From the NCBI GenBank assembly GCA_017609915.1, contig JAFCDA010000003.1:1-42346 (forward strand): a DNA stretch of 42,346 nucleotides. The letters are read 5' to 3'. This document shows, one piece after another, positions 15,941-24,019 of the stretch. Below the pieces are notes generated by a model. The model was not told the origin of the DNA and did no database searches. It worked only from the letters and a program-made list of their open reading frames with translations. Numbering within the stretch: the first letter of the stretch is position 1; each line of letters opens with the position of its first letter. The position numbers and the translations under genes are program-made. Origin of the DNA: Candidatus Pacearchaeota archaeon (GTDB lineage: Archaea > Nanobdellota > Nanobdellia > Pacearchaeales > GW2011-AR1).

Positions 15941-16028
15941 TATGAATATTTATTCAAAACGAAACATTTAAATAGTATTATGCATATATATTCATAACTA
16001 AATAATGCCTAAAAAGGCAAGGAGTTAA
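15941..16028 (+). promoter_or_regulatory. Promoter, palindromes, 7-codon leader ORF and ribosome binding site for DUF5320/DUF134
   Basis: TGAATA-TT-TATTCA (15943-15956) is a perfect palindrome. TATGAATAT (15941-15949) and ATATTCATA (15988-15996) form a 9-bp inverted pair. TTTAAATA at about 15968-15975 is the TATA candidate. A seven-codon ORF (ATG at 16005, TAA at 16026) overlaps the Shine-Dalgarno AAGGAG just before the ATG at 16031, which could couple or attenuate translation. Operator use is inferred. Confidence 0.45.
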
Positions 16029-16030
16029 AA

Positions 16031-16195
16031 ATGCCAAATAGAGACGGAACAGGACCTGAAGGAAAAGGATCTAGAACTGGAAGACAAATGGGAAAATGCA
16101 AAGATGCCGAACCTAATGAAGATAGGCCTAGAAAGGGCCTAGGAATTAGAGCTGGAAGAAGGCCTAGAGGTTTTGGAAGAAGGCAAAATGCCTAG
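16031..16195 (+). CDS. DUF5320-like small Gly/Arg-rich protein (54 aa)
   Basis: The sequence MPNRDGTGPEGKGSRTGRQM opens with the P-x-x-DGTGPxGxGxxTGR pattern of DUF5320 proteins, then continues Arg/Gly-rich to GFGRRQNA with a single Cys. Family members are usually encoded beside DUF134 regulators and dinitrogenase-cofactor/NifB-type or Mrp-like Fe-S proteins; their role is unknown. An AAGGAG ribosome binding site precedes the ATG, and the stop overlaps the DUF134 start by 8 bp, indicating coupled translation. Confidence 0.75.
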   Translation: MPNRDGTGPEGKGSRTGRQMGKCKDAEPNEDRPRKGLGIRAGRRPRGFGRRQNA

Positions 16196-16469
16196 ACCAC
16201 GCATAAGAAGGAGAATTAGAGGTCGACCTAATTCTTCTTACTTTAAACCAGCAGGAATAAGAATGATTGAATTAGAAGAATCTATATTAACTATGCCGGA
16301 ATTTGAAGCAGTTCGTTTAGTTGATTTAAATGAAGTTGAGCAAGAAAAAGCAGGAAAACAAATGCAAATTTCACAATCTACATTATCAAGAATTTTAAAG
16401 ACGGGAAGAAAAAAAATAGCAGACGCTATTGTTAATGGAAAAGCTATAAGGATTGAAAAAGGTGATTAA
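16188..16469 (+). CDS. DUF134 family helix-turn-helix protein
   Basis: From the ATG at 16188 the product is 93 aa, MPRPRIRRRIRGRPNSSYFK, matching the conserved MPRPxxxRRI start of the family. That argues against the TTG start 15 bp upstream. Typical features follow: FKPAGIRMIELEESILTMPEFEAVRLVDLNEVEQEKAGKQMQISQSTLSRIL, the last part being a sigma-70 region 4-like helix-turn-helix. It is probably a transcription regulator. The usual iron-sulfur or cofactor genes are not next to it here. It may regulate its own operon through the palindromes upstream. Confidence 0.88.
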   Translation: MPRPRIRRRIRGRPNSSYFKPAGIRMIELEESILTMPEFEAVRLVDLNEVEQEKAGKQMQISQSTLSRILKTGRKKIADAIVNGKAIRIEKGD

Positions 16470-16510
16470 ATGTTCGGTAAGAGAATCAAAGATATTCTTC
16501 TTGGAACATT
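16469..16510. terminator. Hairpin between converging genes
   Basis: AATGTTC (16469-16475) pairs with GAACATT (16504-16510). Inside, AAGAGAAT pairs with ATTCTTCTT with one bulged base. It spans the end of the DUF134 gene and the last codons of the opposing transporter gene. A bidirectional terminator is plausible, but part of it is coding sequence and no T-run follows. Confidence 0.35.
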
Positions 16511-17454
16511 CTAAGAGTTAATAAGAAATAAGAAAGTAATAAAGGTCCTGCAACTATACCAAGAATTCCAAATATTGGGATTCCAATAAATATTCCTACT
16601 AAACTTATTATTGGGTGTATTTTTCCAATCTTTTTTTGTAAAAGTGGTTTGATAAGATTATCTATATTACTTAAGAATAATCCCCAAATTAAGAAACCAA
16701 TTCCAAGAGTATAGTTTCCTTGCACAATACTAAAAAGAGATATTGGAAGCCAAATTATTGCAGTTCCGATTATAGGTAAAAATGAAACTATTGCTCCAAT
16801 AAATCCCCATAATATTGCCCCTTTAAGTCCAAAAAATATAAATCCCAACCAAATTAAAAATCCTTGAATAATTGCTATGATTCCTGTGCTTATGACTCCT
16901 GAATTAATAATGTTTTTGAATTCATCTAAAAGTTTAATGGAGTTTCTTTTTCCAAAAGGAATAAACTCTATTATTTTATCATCTATAATATCTGAATTAA
17001 TTAAAAGATAAAATAAAATAAAATACATGATAGTTAAACTAATCATAATATGAGGGATGTTTTGTACTGTTCCTAAAAGCAGTTTTTCTATAAAATTACC
17101 TAATTCTGAAACATAAACTTGAAGATTGTATTTACTTATAAAAGTTTGAAGTCCTTCTGAAATAACTGCCCCACTTTTAAATAAATCTTGAGTTTGTCCA
17201 ATTGAAAAATTAATTAAAAGGATTAATGGAATCAGGAGTATTAATATTGAAATAAGGATTGTTAATATTGCTGATAAAGATTTATTCCATTTTAGCTTTT
17301 TAACAAAAATATTGTGCAAAGGTCTTAAAATAAAAAATATAATTAATGAACCAATAAACGCATTTACATAAGGCCATAATAGGTAGGCAAGAATTAGGGC
17401 TATTATTGTAATAAATCCAATTGCAAGTATTTTCTTTATTTTTCGTTCTTCCAT
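16486..17454 (-). CDS. AI-2E family (PerM/UPF0118) membrane transporter
   Basis: The 322-aa protein has about eight hydrophobic helices arranged as in AI-2E/PerM proteins. Two or three N-terminal helices (IGFITIIALILAYLLWPYVNAFIGSLIIFFIL) are followed by a soluble section (residues 85-125) and a C-terminal block with IIGTAIIWLPISLF, NLIKPLLQKKIGKIHPIISLVGIFIG and FGILGIVAGPLLLSYFLL, the conserved family end. Relatives export autoinducer-2 or act as Na+/H+ antiporters; the substrate here is unknown. Single gene, no visible partner. Confidence 0.85.
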   Translation of the reverse strand: MEERKIKKILAIGFITIIALILAYLLWPYVNAFIGSLIIFFILRPLHNIFVKKLKWNKSLSAILTILISILILLIPLILLINFSIGQTQDLFKSGAVISEGLQTFISKYNLQVYVSELGNFIEKLLLGTVQNIPHIMISLTIMYFILFYLLINSDIIDDKIIEFIPFGKRNSIKLLDEFKNIINSGVISTGIIAIIQGFLIWLGFIFFGLKGAILWGFIGAIVSFLPIIGTAIIWLPISLFSIVQGNYTLGIGFLIWGLFLSNIDNLIKPLLQKKIGKIHPIISLVGIFIGIPIFGILGIVAGPLLLSYFLLTLRMFQEEYL

Positions 17455-17507
17455 GTTTTAATATAATGAGGAAGGTTATATAAATTATTTGATTATAAAT
17501 GCTTAAA

Positions 17508-17578
17508 TGCGCGGTACGAGAATCGAACTCGTGTCCTATCGTTGGCAACGATATATTCTACCACTAAACTAACCACGC
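17508..17578 (-). tRNA. tRNA-Gly (anticodon GCC)
   Basis: Read on the minus strand, acceptor GCGTGGT pairs with ACCGCGC (one T-G wobble), with discriminator A. The anticodon stem TATCG/CGATA holds loop TTGCCAA (anticodon at 17544-17546), and the T arm is ACGAG-TTCGATT-CTCGT. CCA is not encoded and there is no intron. Confidence 0.95.
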
Positions 17579-17639
17579 ATGGTTAGTTTTAGGGTGTAAT
17601 TAGAAATTTATAAAGTTAATTAATCTGTATATCAATTCT

Positions 17640-17695
17640 AATATCTTTATAATATTAGAGCTTTGAAGATGAGTAATGTGTTTCTATTTGTTAAG
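17640..17695. repeat. Truncated dispersed element, copy 10
   Basis: AATATCTTTATAATATTAGAGCTTTGAAGATGAGTAATGTG matches one half of the family. The CTTATAAGATA end is missing. It lies upstream of tRNA-Gly. Confidence 0.5.
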
Positions 17696-17702
17696 TGCAG
17701 AA

Positions 17703-18383
17703 TTACACTCTTCTTAAAATCTTTCTAAAACCTCTGCCAAAAATAGACTTGTTTTCTATGATTAATTTTTTTATAAGAGTGTTAAAGATAAGGGTTTTTC
17801 TTGTTTTAAGATAAATATATCCTATTCCTGTAGCTAAAATAGCACCTAAGGCATCGACTATTAAATCCCACATTGTGTCTATTAATCCTGATTTTTGCAT
17901 ATTATATCCTAAAAGTTGGTCTACTGAAAATTCAAAAATCTCCCAAATTGCTCCAATAGCTATTGCAAATGTAAAAGAAAATATTGCAATTGCCCAGGGT
18001 CTTGCTTTAATATTATTTCTAGAATACATAAAATATAAAATAGTAAATCCTAAAAATCCAAATATAATTGCAGAGCCAGCATGTAAAAAAATATCCCACC
18101 ACCAAAATTTAATATAATAACTCTGAATTTCCCCTAAATAAAGAGAGGAATAAATAAACAAAACTATAATCATTTGGATTTCAGTAGGGATTCTAAGATT
18201 AAATTTCCAATTAAATATAAGTGGAAAAAAAGTTATAGCAAGAACAATTATAGAAAAAAACAAGGTAAGATAGTTAATGTTTTTAATAGATTGATAAATT
18301 GCTATTAAAAGAGTTATTCTAATAACCCAGTTTATTAAAAAATAAACTTTTCTAACTAACTTTAATTTCCCCTTTTTTTGCAT
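17703..18383 (-). CDS. YjdF/DUF2238-like integral membrane protein
   Basis: The 226-aa product has about six membrane helices. The conserved-looking core is WWWDIFLHAGSAIIFGFLGF and GAIWEIFEFSVDQLLGYNMQ, followed by SGLIDTMWDLIVDALGAILATGIGY. This is the charged-residue pattern (D..H, WE..E, D..D) of YjdF/DUF2238 proteins. Their activity is unknown; the buried His, Glu and Asp hint at catalysis or ion handling in the membrane. Single gene. Confidence 0.7.
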   Translation of the reverse strand: MQKKGKLKLVRKVYFLINWVIRITLLIAIYQSIKNINYLTLFFSIIVLAITFFPLIFNWKFNLRIPTEIQMIIVLFIYSSLYLGEIQSYYIKFWWWDIFLHAGSAIIFGFLGFTILYFMYSRNNIKARPWAIAIFSFTFAIAIGAIWEIFEFSVDQLLGYNMQKSGLIDTMWDLIVDALGAILATGIGYIYLKTRKTLIFNTLIKKLIIENKSIFGRGFRKILRRV

Positions 18384-18460
18384 GTTTAATTAAGAGATTA
18401 AGGGTATAAAAGTTTTGTTGATTTCGATAGGTTTTTAAGTGGTGTTGTTGGCTGGTTTTT

Positions 18461-18673
18461 ATGGGAAATAAAGATAAACCAATAGAAGTTAGAACTAAAA
18501 GGCTAACTACACGGCCTGAAATAAATTTTATTATTGAAGACCTGGACACTATAATTTATAAAAGGCCTAAATTCCAATTTAAAGCACCCATATCTGTTAA
18601 AACTTTTTTTTATTTGATTAGTGCTCCCCCTCATTTTAATTCTGGAGATTTAGGATTAGATTATATGGCTTAA
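18461..18673 (+). CDS. Unknown 70-aa protein
   Basis: I do not recognise this protein: it starts GNKDKPIEVRTKRLTTRPEI and ends FNSGDLGLDYMA. A TTTTTAAG TATA-like stretch at about 18431-18438 lies some 25 bp before the ATG, as in leaderless genes. A minus-strand frame overlaps its first part but has less convincing composition. It is probably real, with modest certainty. Confidence 0.45.
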   Translation: MGNKDKPIEVRTKRLTTRPEINFIIEDLDTIIYKRPKFQFKAPISVKTFFYLISAPPHFNSGDLGLDYMA

Positions 18674-18691
18674 TTTTATATTTTTCTGGAA

Positions 18692-18775
18692 TTTAATAAG
18701 CATAGGGAGAGATATTATCTGATTGGTTTAAAATATTGCACTCATCTTCAAAGCTCTAAAATTTATAGAAATATT
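18692..18775. repeat. Dispersed intergenic element, copy 11 (reverse orientation)
   Basis: Read on the minus strand it begins AATATTTCTATAAATTTTAGAGCTTTGAAGATGAG, like the copies at 14408 and 17640. The plus-strand left end has AATAAGCATAGGGAGAGATATTATC. It lies between converging gene ends. Confidence 0.55.
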
Positions 18776-18793
18776 GATATTTGTTTTTAATAT

Positions 18794-19228
18794 TTATCTC
18801 CCAGTAGAAGAATTCCAAGCCTCGCCTCTTTTTGAATCTGCTAATTCTTCAACTTCTTCAAATTCTGGTGTATAATAATCTTGAATAACTCCTTGAGCTA
18901 TTCTATCTCCTTTTTTTATTTGATAAGGTTCTTTTTTGTGATTACATAGGATTAGTTTAAATTCTCCCCTATAATCTGAATCAATAAGTCCTGCAAATTT
19001 GTGAATTCCTTTAAATCCCATTCCACTCCTATCCCATATAAAGGTGGCTTTTCCTTCTGGAACTTCTATTGTTATTCCAGTGCAGATTGCCTTTGTTTCT
19101 CCTGGCTGTAATTCATAATCTTCAACAGAATAAATATCAAATCCTGCAGCATTAGAGGTTGAAATTGTTGGGATTTTTGCATCTGGATGAATTCTCTTTA
19201 CTTTAATTTTTATTGGTTGGAGTGGCAT
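18794..19228 (-). CDS. dut: dUTP diphosphatase (trimeric dUTPase fold)
   Basis: It hydrolyses dUTP to dUMP, keeping uracil out of DNA. All five motifs are present in the 144 aa: AGFDIYS, DRSGMGFKG, GLIDSDYRGEFKLILCN (with the catalytic Asp), GDRIAQGVI, and a C-terminal motif RGEAWNSSTGR. The last differs from the common RGxxGFGSTG by carrying Trp-Asn where Phe-Gly is usual. The C-terminal arm that closes over the substrate in the trimer is therefore present but variant. Single gene, with a repeat element beginning about 17 bp upstream. Confidence 0.9.
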   Translation of the reverse strand: MPLQPIKIKVKRIHPDAKIPTISTSNAAGFDIYSVEDYELQPGETKAICTGITIEVPEGKATFIWDRSGMGFKGIHKFAGLIDSDYRGEFKLILCNHKKEPYQIKKGDRIAQGVIQDYYTPEFEEVEELADSKRGEAWNSSTGR

Positions 19229-19244
19229 TTTATTATTGTTTTAA

Positions 19245-19412
19245 TTTATATCTTTATAATAATTTAAGTTTGGTTGATGAAAAACTTAGGTTTTGTTATG
19301 GGTAGCTTAATCTTCTCATCTGTATATCGACCTATTTTATAACTTATAAGTTAGATTATTTGAGTAGCTTAGTCTTTTGATTATCTCTCTTTGTTCTGAT
19401 AAGAGATTAATT
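19245..19412. repeat. Compound dispersed element, copies 12 and 13
   Basis: Two copies are merged. The first has TATATCTTTATAATAATTTAAG, then GGGTAGCTTAATCTTCTCATC and CTTATAAG. The second has TTATTTGAGTAGCTTAGTC and ends CTGATAAGAGATTAAT. The first TATAAT end faces the dUTPase start. Bases 19413-19483 lead into tRNA-Val and include a TTTAAAAATCTC TATA-like stretch. Confidence 0.55.
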
Positions 19413-19483
19413 ATTTTCATTTAAAAAGATAATTATACAAACAAATAACTTTAAAAATCTCAATTTTCTTAAGTTTTTATAAC

Positions 19484-19554
19484 GGACGTATAAGCTAGTG
19501 GCAAACTTTCTCGCTTACATCGAGAGCTCCCCAGTTCGATTCTGGGTACGTCCA
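19484..19554 (+). tRNA. tRNA-Val (anticodon TAC)
   Basis: Acceptor GGACGTA pairs with TACGTCC, with discriminator A. The anticodon stem TCTCG/CGAGA holds loop CTTACAT (anticodon 19516-19518), and the T arm is CCCAG-TTCGATT-CTGGG. CCA is not encoded and there is no intron. Confidence 0.95.
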
Positions 19555-19608
19555 TATCCTTTTCTTTTACCACCACAATCTTAATAATATGTAATTCTAT
19601 GAAAAATC

Positions 19609-20856
19609 ATGGGAATTTTTGATTTTGTCAAAAACCAAGAACCCTCTAAAGGGTTTTTGAGCACTTCTAGAATTTTATTAAAGAAATTCTGGAGTTTAAA
19701 AAGAAAGAAAATAGAACAAGAAATTACAGAAACAATTGGTTTTACAGAAATTAATACATGGGTTGAGGATAAAAAACAATTAATAATAGAGGGCCATAAA
19801 CAACCAAAACAAGAAATAAATGAGACTCTTTCAAATACTGTGCAAGAATTTGAAAATAGTGTTGAAGTTCTTAGAAACTTAGATTTAACAAATAAAAAAG
19901 CACCAGAAAGGGCAAAACTAATTGTAGAAGAAAATCTTTCTAATTTTACTTATTATTTAGAAAAATTAATCTCAAACCTAAAAGAAATAAATCAGACTTT
20001 TGATTCTACATCTTTTGAAAAATTAATAAACAAGCTTAATTCAGTTTTTTCTAATTTTGAAAAAAAATCTATTATGAGTTTTCAAAAATCAACATTTTTA
20101 ATAGGTGAAGAATTAGGTAAAGTCAGAGATATTATTTCAAGTTTTTTTAAGTCATTTAATAAGATAATTAATGAGAATAAGCCTTCAATAGAAAAAATAA
20201 AAACTATTTCAATAATTAAAGAAAAACTAAAACAAATCAATGATTTAGAAAAAATAAACTCTGAAAATGAAGATAATATTTTAGGACTTCAAGAAAAAAT
20301 AAAATTTTTTGAACAAGATATACAAGAACTAGAAGATAAAATTAATCAAATAAAAGATACGCAAGAATATGCTGAGCAAGTAAACAATAAAAACGAACTT
20401 GAAAAACTAAAAACAACTTTAATAATTGAATTCCAAGCTCTAAAGGATTTAATTGATTTTAAAGCTCTTAGTAAGATATATCATTCTATTGAAAATAAAA
20501 TGAATCTTATCAAAGATTATAAAGAAAACTTTAAAGGAACTTTTGAAAAACATGAGCAAGAAAAATTTCTTGATTTAATAGATATAAAACAAATAAATAA
20601 AGAACCAATAAAAAAAAGAATTGACTCTATTAATAATCTTAAACAAAACATTAATGACATTAGTCTTAGTATTGAAAAAGATTTAACAAAAGACTTAGAA
20701 AAAGAAATCCAAGAGATTAATAGGAAAATAACAGAATTACATTTAGAAATATCAAAAAAACAAAGATTAAATAATAAATTCAAAGAAAATCAAGAGCAAA
20801 TAAAACAAGAAGTAATTAAACAAGCTGAAAGTTTGAATTTGATTGTGGAAGGGTAG
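19609..20856 (+). CDS. Long coiled-coil protein, unknown function (415 aa)
   Basis: Almost the whole protein is Lys/Glu/Asn/Gln-rich helix with heptad-like spacing (IIKEKLKQINDLEKINSENEDNILGLQEKIKFFEQDIQELEDKIN). It begins GIFDFVKNQEPSKGFLSTSRILLKKFWSLKRKK. There are no Walker motifs, so it is not an SMC-type ATPase, and there is no signal peptide or membrane helix. A scaffold or cell-structure role is possible. It is the first plus-strand gene after tRNA-Val. Confidence 0.65.
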   Translation: MGIFDFVKNQEPSKGFLSTSRILLKKFWSLKRKKIEQEITETIGFTEINTWVEDKKQLIIEGHKQPKQEINETLSNTVQEFENSVEVLRNLDLTNKKAPERAKLIVEENLSNFTYYLEKLISNLKEINQTFDSTSFEKLINKLNSVFSNFEKKSIMSFQKSTFLIGEELGKVRDIISSFFKSFNKIINENKPSIEKIKTISIIKEKLKQINDLEKINSENEDNILGLQEKIKFFEQDIQELEDKINQIKDTQEYAEQVNNKNELEKLKTTLIIEFQALKDLIDFKALSKIYHSIENKMNLIKDYKENFKGTFEKHEQEKFLDLIDIKQINKEPIKKRIDSINNLKQNINDISLSIEKDLTKDLEKEIQEINRKITELHLEISKKQRLNNKFKENQEQIKQEVIKQAESLNLIVEG

Positions 20857-20897
20857 AAGATATAATATTTTATAAATATTTCTTACTTCTTAATTTT

Positions 20898-21155
20898 ATG
20901 GTAAGTAAACCTACAGGATTAATAATTCAAAATAATACTGTTTATGTTAGTACATACCAAGATAATCAATCTAGAATGTGGTGTTTTAAAATTTCATGGT
21001 TTGATAGAGGTAAAATTTGCCCCTTGTTAGACTCTCCTGTAATGTATGCTTCTAAAACAATTGCTAAGGAAAAGGGAGATGGTCTTGTGAATTTAATAAG
21101 AAAAATAGATTTTAATCAAAAAGTAGAAATTAAGATTAAAAAAGGACCTAACTAA
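20898..21155 (+). CDS. Unknown 85-aa protein
   Basis: The predicted secondary structure is mostly beta (GLIIQNNTVYVSTYQDNQSRMWCFKISWFDRGKICPLLD), ending in a Lys-rich stretch. No family is recognised. A TATA-like ATATTTTATAAATATTTC (about 20864-20880) lies 20-30 bp upstream of the ATG, supporting a separate transcript. Confidence 0.5.
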   Translation: MVSKPTGLIIQNNTVYVSTYQDNQSRMWCFKISWFDRGKICPLLDSPVMYASKTIAKEKGDGLVNLIRKIDFNQKVEIKIKKGPN

Positions 21156-21197
21156 TTTTTATCATTAGCTTTTTAAAGAGACAAATTATCTATTTTT

Positions 21198-21608
21198 ATG
21201 CACATTAGAAATTATAAGAATGAAGATTTTCCAAGTTTGATTGAAATACTCAAAACTACAGGATTATATAAGGAACAGTATGATCTTAGAGAGGATTATC
21301 AGCGACAAATTAATCATGACCCTGAGTCTATCAAAGTAGCTGAATTAGATGAAAGAGTTGTTGGAGGGGTTTTTATATTATATAATCCTTGGGCATCATT
21401 TATATTTCATTTATGTGTGGATCCAGAAAATCAAAGAAAAGGTATTGGAACAAAGTTAATAGATACTGCAGAAAATGTTTTAAAAAGAAGGGGAATCAAA
21501 AATCCAGTAATATATCTAAGCAATAAGGGTCAACAAGCCCTTGGCTTTTATAGGCAAAGAGGATGGGAAGGGGATTCTTTTGTTATTCCTATAACCAAAG
21601 ATATATAA
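21198..21608 (+). CDS. GNAT family N-acetyltransferase
   Basis: The 136-aa protein has the GNAT pattern. IRNYKNEDFPSLIEIL is the first strand and helix. LCVDPENQRKGIGTKLIDTAENVLKRRG contains the acetyl-CoA-binding Q-x-x-G-x-G loop. YLSNKGQQALGFYRQRGWEGD is the final strand and helix. It transfers acetyl from acetyl-CoA to an amine; the acceptor (small molecule or protein N-terminus) is unknown. Single gene in a plus-strand series. Confidence 0.85.
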   Translation: MHIRNYKNEDFPSLIEILKTTGLYKEQYDLREDYQRQINHDPESIKVAELDERVVGGVFILYNPWASFIFHLCVDPENQRKGIGTKLIDTAENVLKRRGIKNPVIYLSNKGQQALGFYRQRGWEGDSFVIPITKDI

Positions 21609-21674
21609 TAGTTTTTTCACCAATTCTCAGTAATAACCCATAAGATTTAAAAAGGGTATGTTTTTAGAATAGAT

Positions 21675-23486
21675 ATGGCTGATGAAAATCAAAAACAAGA
21701 TACTGGAATGAGTTTAGATGCCCAAAAATATCAGACAGAAGATATGACTTCAGGGCAAGTAAAAGTTCCTACTCAGGCTTCTGCAAAAGATGAAAAAGAA
21801 ATGAAGAAGATGAGAGAAAAACTTGAAAATTTGAAAAAATTTATTATAAATAAATATAAATTTACAAAAGCCATTGGAATTATTCCTCCTCAAGCAGCTG
21901 AAATATTTGATGAAGAAAATGAATTAAGTGAAGAGGAAAAAAAGCAAAAACCAATGCATTTGGTTGTTATTCTTCCTGATGATAAAGAAAAACAATTTAA
22001 TGAAATAAAAGGGATTCTTATTAAAAAAATTCAAGATGCAAAACAAAAGATTTGGTTGAATTTATTTTTAGAAAAAGATTTGTGGGAGATGTGCATAGAT
22101 AGTAAGTATAGTATTGTAGAAGCTATTGGAATGAGCTTTCCTTTACATGATAAAGGGCTTTTAGGCTCTTTAAGAGTAGCAGAAATTCACAAGTCATTAG
22201 TTTTAAGAAAATTTGAAAAATATATTTATTCATATGTTATATGGGGGAGTTTAGTAAGAGGAGATGCAGTTAAAACAAGTGATGTTGATGTGGCGATTAT
22301 AATTGATGATACTGATGTTAAAAGAATGCCTCGTATTGAATTAAAAGAAAAATTAAGAAATATTATTTATTCTTATATTATGCAAGCAGGAGAACTTGCT
22401 GGTGTTAAGAACATATTAAATGTTCAAGTATGGTTATTAACAGAGTTTTGGGAAGGAATTAAAGATGCTAATCCTGTATTTTATGGTTCTTTAAGAGATG
22501 GTGTTCCATTATATGATAGGGGAGGATTTTTACCATGGAAATTATTATTAAAAATGGGAAAAATTAAACCATCTCCTGAGGCTATTGATGGTTATATGAG
22601 TGTTGGAGAGAAAACACAAGAAATAGCTAAAAGAAAATTATTAGATATTGTAATGAGTGATATTTTTTATGGAGTTTCTATGCCTACTCAGGGGATTTTA
22701 ATGCTATATGGATTACCTCCTACAAATATTCCAGAAACTGTTAAGGAGTTTAAAAGAATTTTTGTTGACAAAGAAAAATTAGTTGAGAAAAAATATGCAG
22801 ATATTTTAGAAGAAATTATGATTACATATTATAAAGGATATGAACATGAAAAGATCAAAGAAGTTTCTGGGAAAGATATTGATAAATTATTAAAAAATTC
22901 TGAAGCATATTTGAAAAGACTAAAAGAATTAAGAATTGAAATTGAAAAAACAATGGTTAAGAAAACTTTTTCAGAGATTTATACTAATGTGTTTAAGATT
23001 ATGAAAGCTTTGTTTGGAAATAAATCAGAAATCCAATTAATTAAGCAATATGAAAAAGAGATTGTAAATAAAGGGCAAGGAAATCCTAAATTCTTACATA
23101 CCTTAAATGAATTAATTAGTGTGAAAAAGAAATATAAAAGTAAAAAAGCCCCAAGTGCTTATGTTTTTGAAACATTAAGAAAAGAATGTATTTATTTGAT
23201 TGATAGTTTAGTTGAGTATGGGCAAAGAAAAGATTTGGGTTTGATTGAAAGAGCAAAAGTTGTTTTAACATTTAAAGGAAAACATGCTGAATTGTTTTTA
23301 ACAAAACCGGCGTTTTTAATTCAAGAAAATAAAATAAGAAAAATTGAAGGGGAAAAGATTAAAGCTTCTGATATGAATGAGTTTAATCAGATTATAAGTA
23401 AGTTTAAAGGAAAAAGAATTAAGATTGATAATAAAATGTTAGAAGTTTTAGAAAAAGAGTTTGGAGAGTTTGATGTTAATTTGTAA
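21675..23486 (+). CDS. Nucleotidyltransferase-HEPN-type large protein (603 aa)
   Basis: Residues about 185-240 hold a minimal nucleotidyltransferase core: WGSLVRGDAVKTSDVDVAII, with G191-S192 and the metal Asp pair D203/D205. Residues about 290-440 are helical and collinear with the HEPN-like half of the second NTase protein at 36563 (shared GGFxxxKxLLxxGKIKxxPEA and the following helices). Another helical part and a small beta end (KIKASDMNEFNQIISKFKGKRIKI) follow, with about 180 unplaced N-terminal residues. MNT/HEPN proteins often work as toxin-antitoxin or in defence, but the size and single-gene setting leave the role open. A TATA-like GATTTAAAAAGGG lies about 25 bp upstream. Confidence 0.75.
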   Translation: MADENQKQDTGMSLDAQKYQTEDMTSGQVKVPTQASAKDEKEMKKMREKLENLKKFIINKYKFTKAIGIIPPQAAEIFDEENELSEEEKKQKPMHLVVILPDDKEKQFNEIKGILIKKIQDAKQKIWLNLFLEKDLWEMCIDSKYSIVEAIGMSFPLHDKGLLGSLRVAEIHKSLVLRKFEKYIYSYVIWGSLVRGDAVKTSDVDVAIIIDDTDVKRMPRIELKEKLRNIIYSYIMQAGELAGVKNILNVQVWLLTEFWEGIKDANPVFYGSLRDGVPLYDRGGFLPWKLLLKMGKIKPSPEAIDGYMSVGEKTQEIAKRKLLDIVMSDIFYGVSMPTQGILMLYGLPPTNIPETVKEFKRIFVDKEKLVEKKYADILEEIMITYYKGYEHEKIKEVSGKDIDKLLKNSEAYLKRLKELRIEIEKTMVKKTFSEIYTNVFKIMKALFGNKSEIQLIKQYEKEIVNKGQGNPKFLHTLNELISVKKKYKSKKAPSAYVFETLRKECIYLIDSLVEYGQRKDLGLIERAKVVLTFKGKHAELFLTKPAFLIQENKIRKIEGEKIKASDMNEFNQIISKFKGKRIKIDNKMLEVLEKEFGEFDVNL

Positions 23487-23518
23487 ATCCTTATAAACAA
23501 TAATTATTTCTACATATT

Positions 23519-23968
23519 ATGGATTTAATAAAAGAGTTGTTAAAAAATACTTATTTATTAAGATTAGATAAAATAGAAGAGATAATTGAGAGAATTTGGG
23601 AAGAATATCAGTTAATTCTTGATGATGCTAATGATATAGAAAAGTTATGGGAAGCAAGAGTATATCTTTATTTTGTTGGTTGGTTTTATCCTGAAAAATT
23701 TGGAATAGAAGCTATAGACAGAAGATTAAAACATCTGGAAAACCCTATATCTTTAGTAGAGTTCTTAGATATGATTGATAAAGAAAAAATTGATTTAAAA
23801 CAAAAAGAAGATTTACTTTTTGTTAAATTAGAAAGATTATATAGATTAATAAAAAAATACAAACAATTGATTATAAATAATAGTTATTTAGATGAACAAA
23901 GATTTAATCAAAAGGAAAAAGAGCTTATAGGTGATAAAACTTATAGGGATATATCTTTGGGTTTCTAA
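23519..23968 (+). CDS. Helical protein of unknown function (149 aa)
   Basis: The product is all helical, rich in Glu, Lys and Leu, with IEEIIERIWEEYQLILDDANDIEKLWEARVYLYFVGWFYPEKFG as the most distinctive part. No family is recognised. It lies 32 bp after the NTase-HEPN gene and may be its operon partner; a small helical neighbour would fit a regulatory or antitoxin role, but nothing in the sequence proves it. Confidence 0.55.
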   Translation: MDLIKELLKNTYLLRLDKIEEIIERIWEEYQLILDDANDIEKLWEARVYLYFVGWFYPEKFGIEAIDRRLKHLENPISLVEFLDMIDKEKIDLKQKEDLLFVKLERLYRLIKKYKQLIINNSYLDEQRFNQKEKELIGDKTYRDISLGF

Positions 23969-24019
23969 CATATTTCTATCACCCAAAGAGTTTTAAATCC
24001 CTTTTTTATTAATTTTTTA

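Noticed and set aside
18352-18549. Minus-strand 65-aa ORF
   Set aside because: It overlaps the membrane-protein start and the better-supported plus-strand ORF, and its composition looks like a shadow frame.
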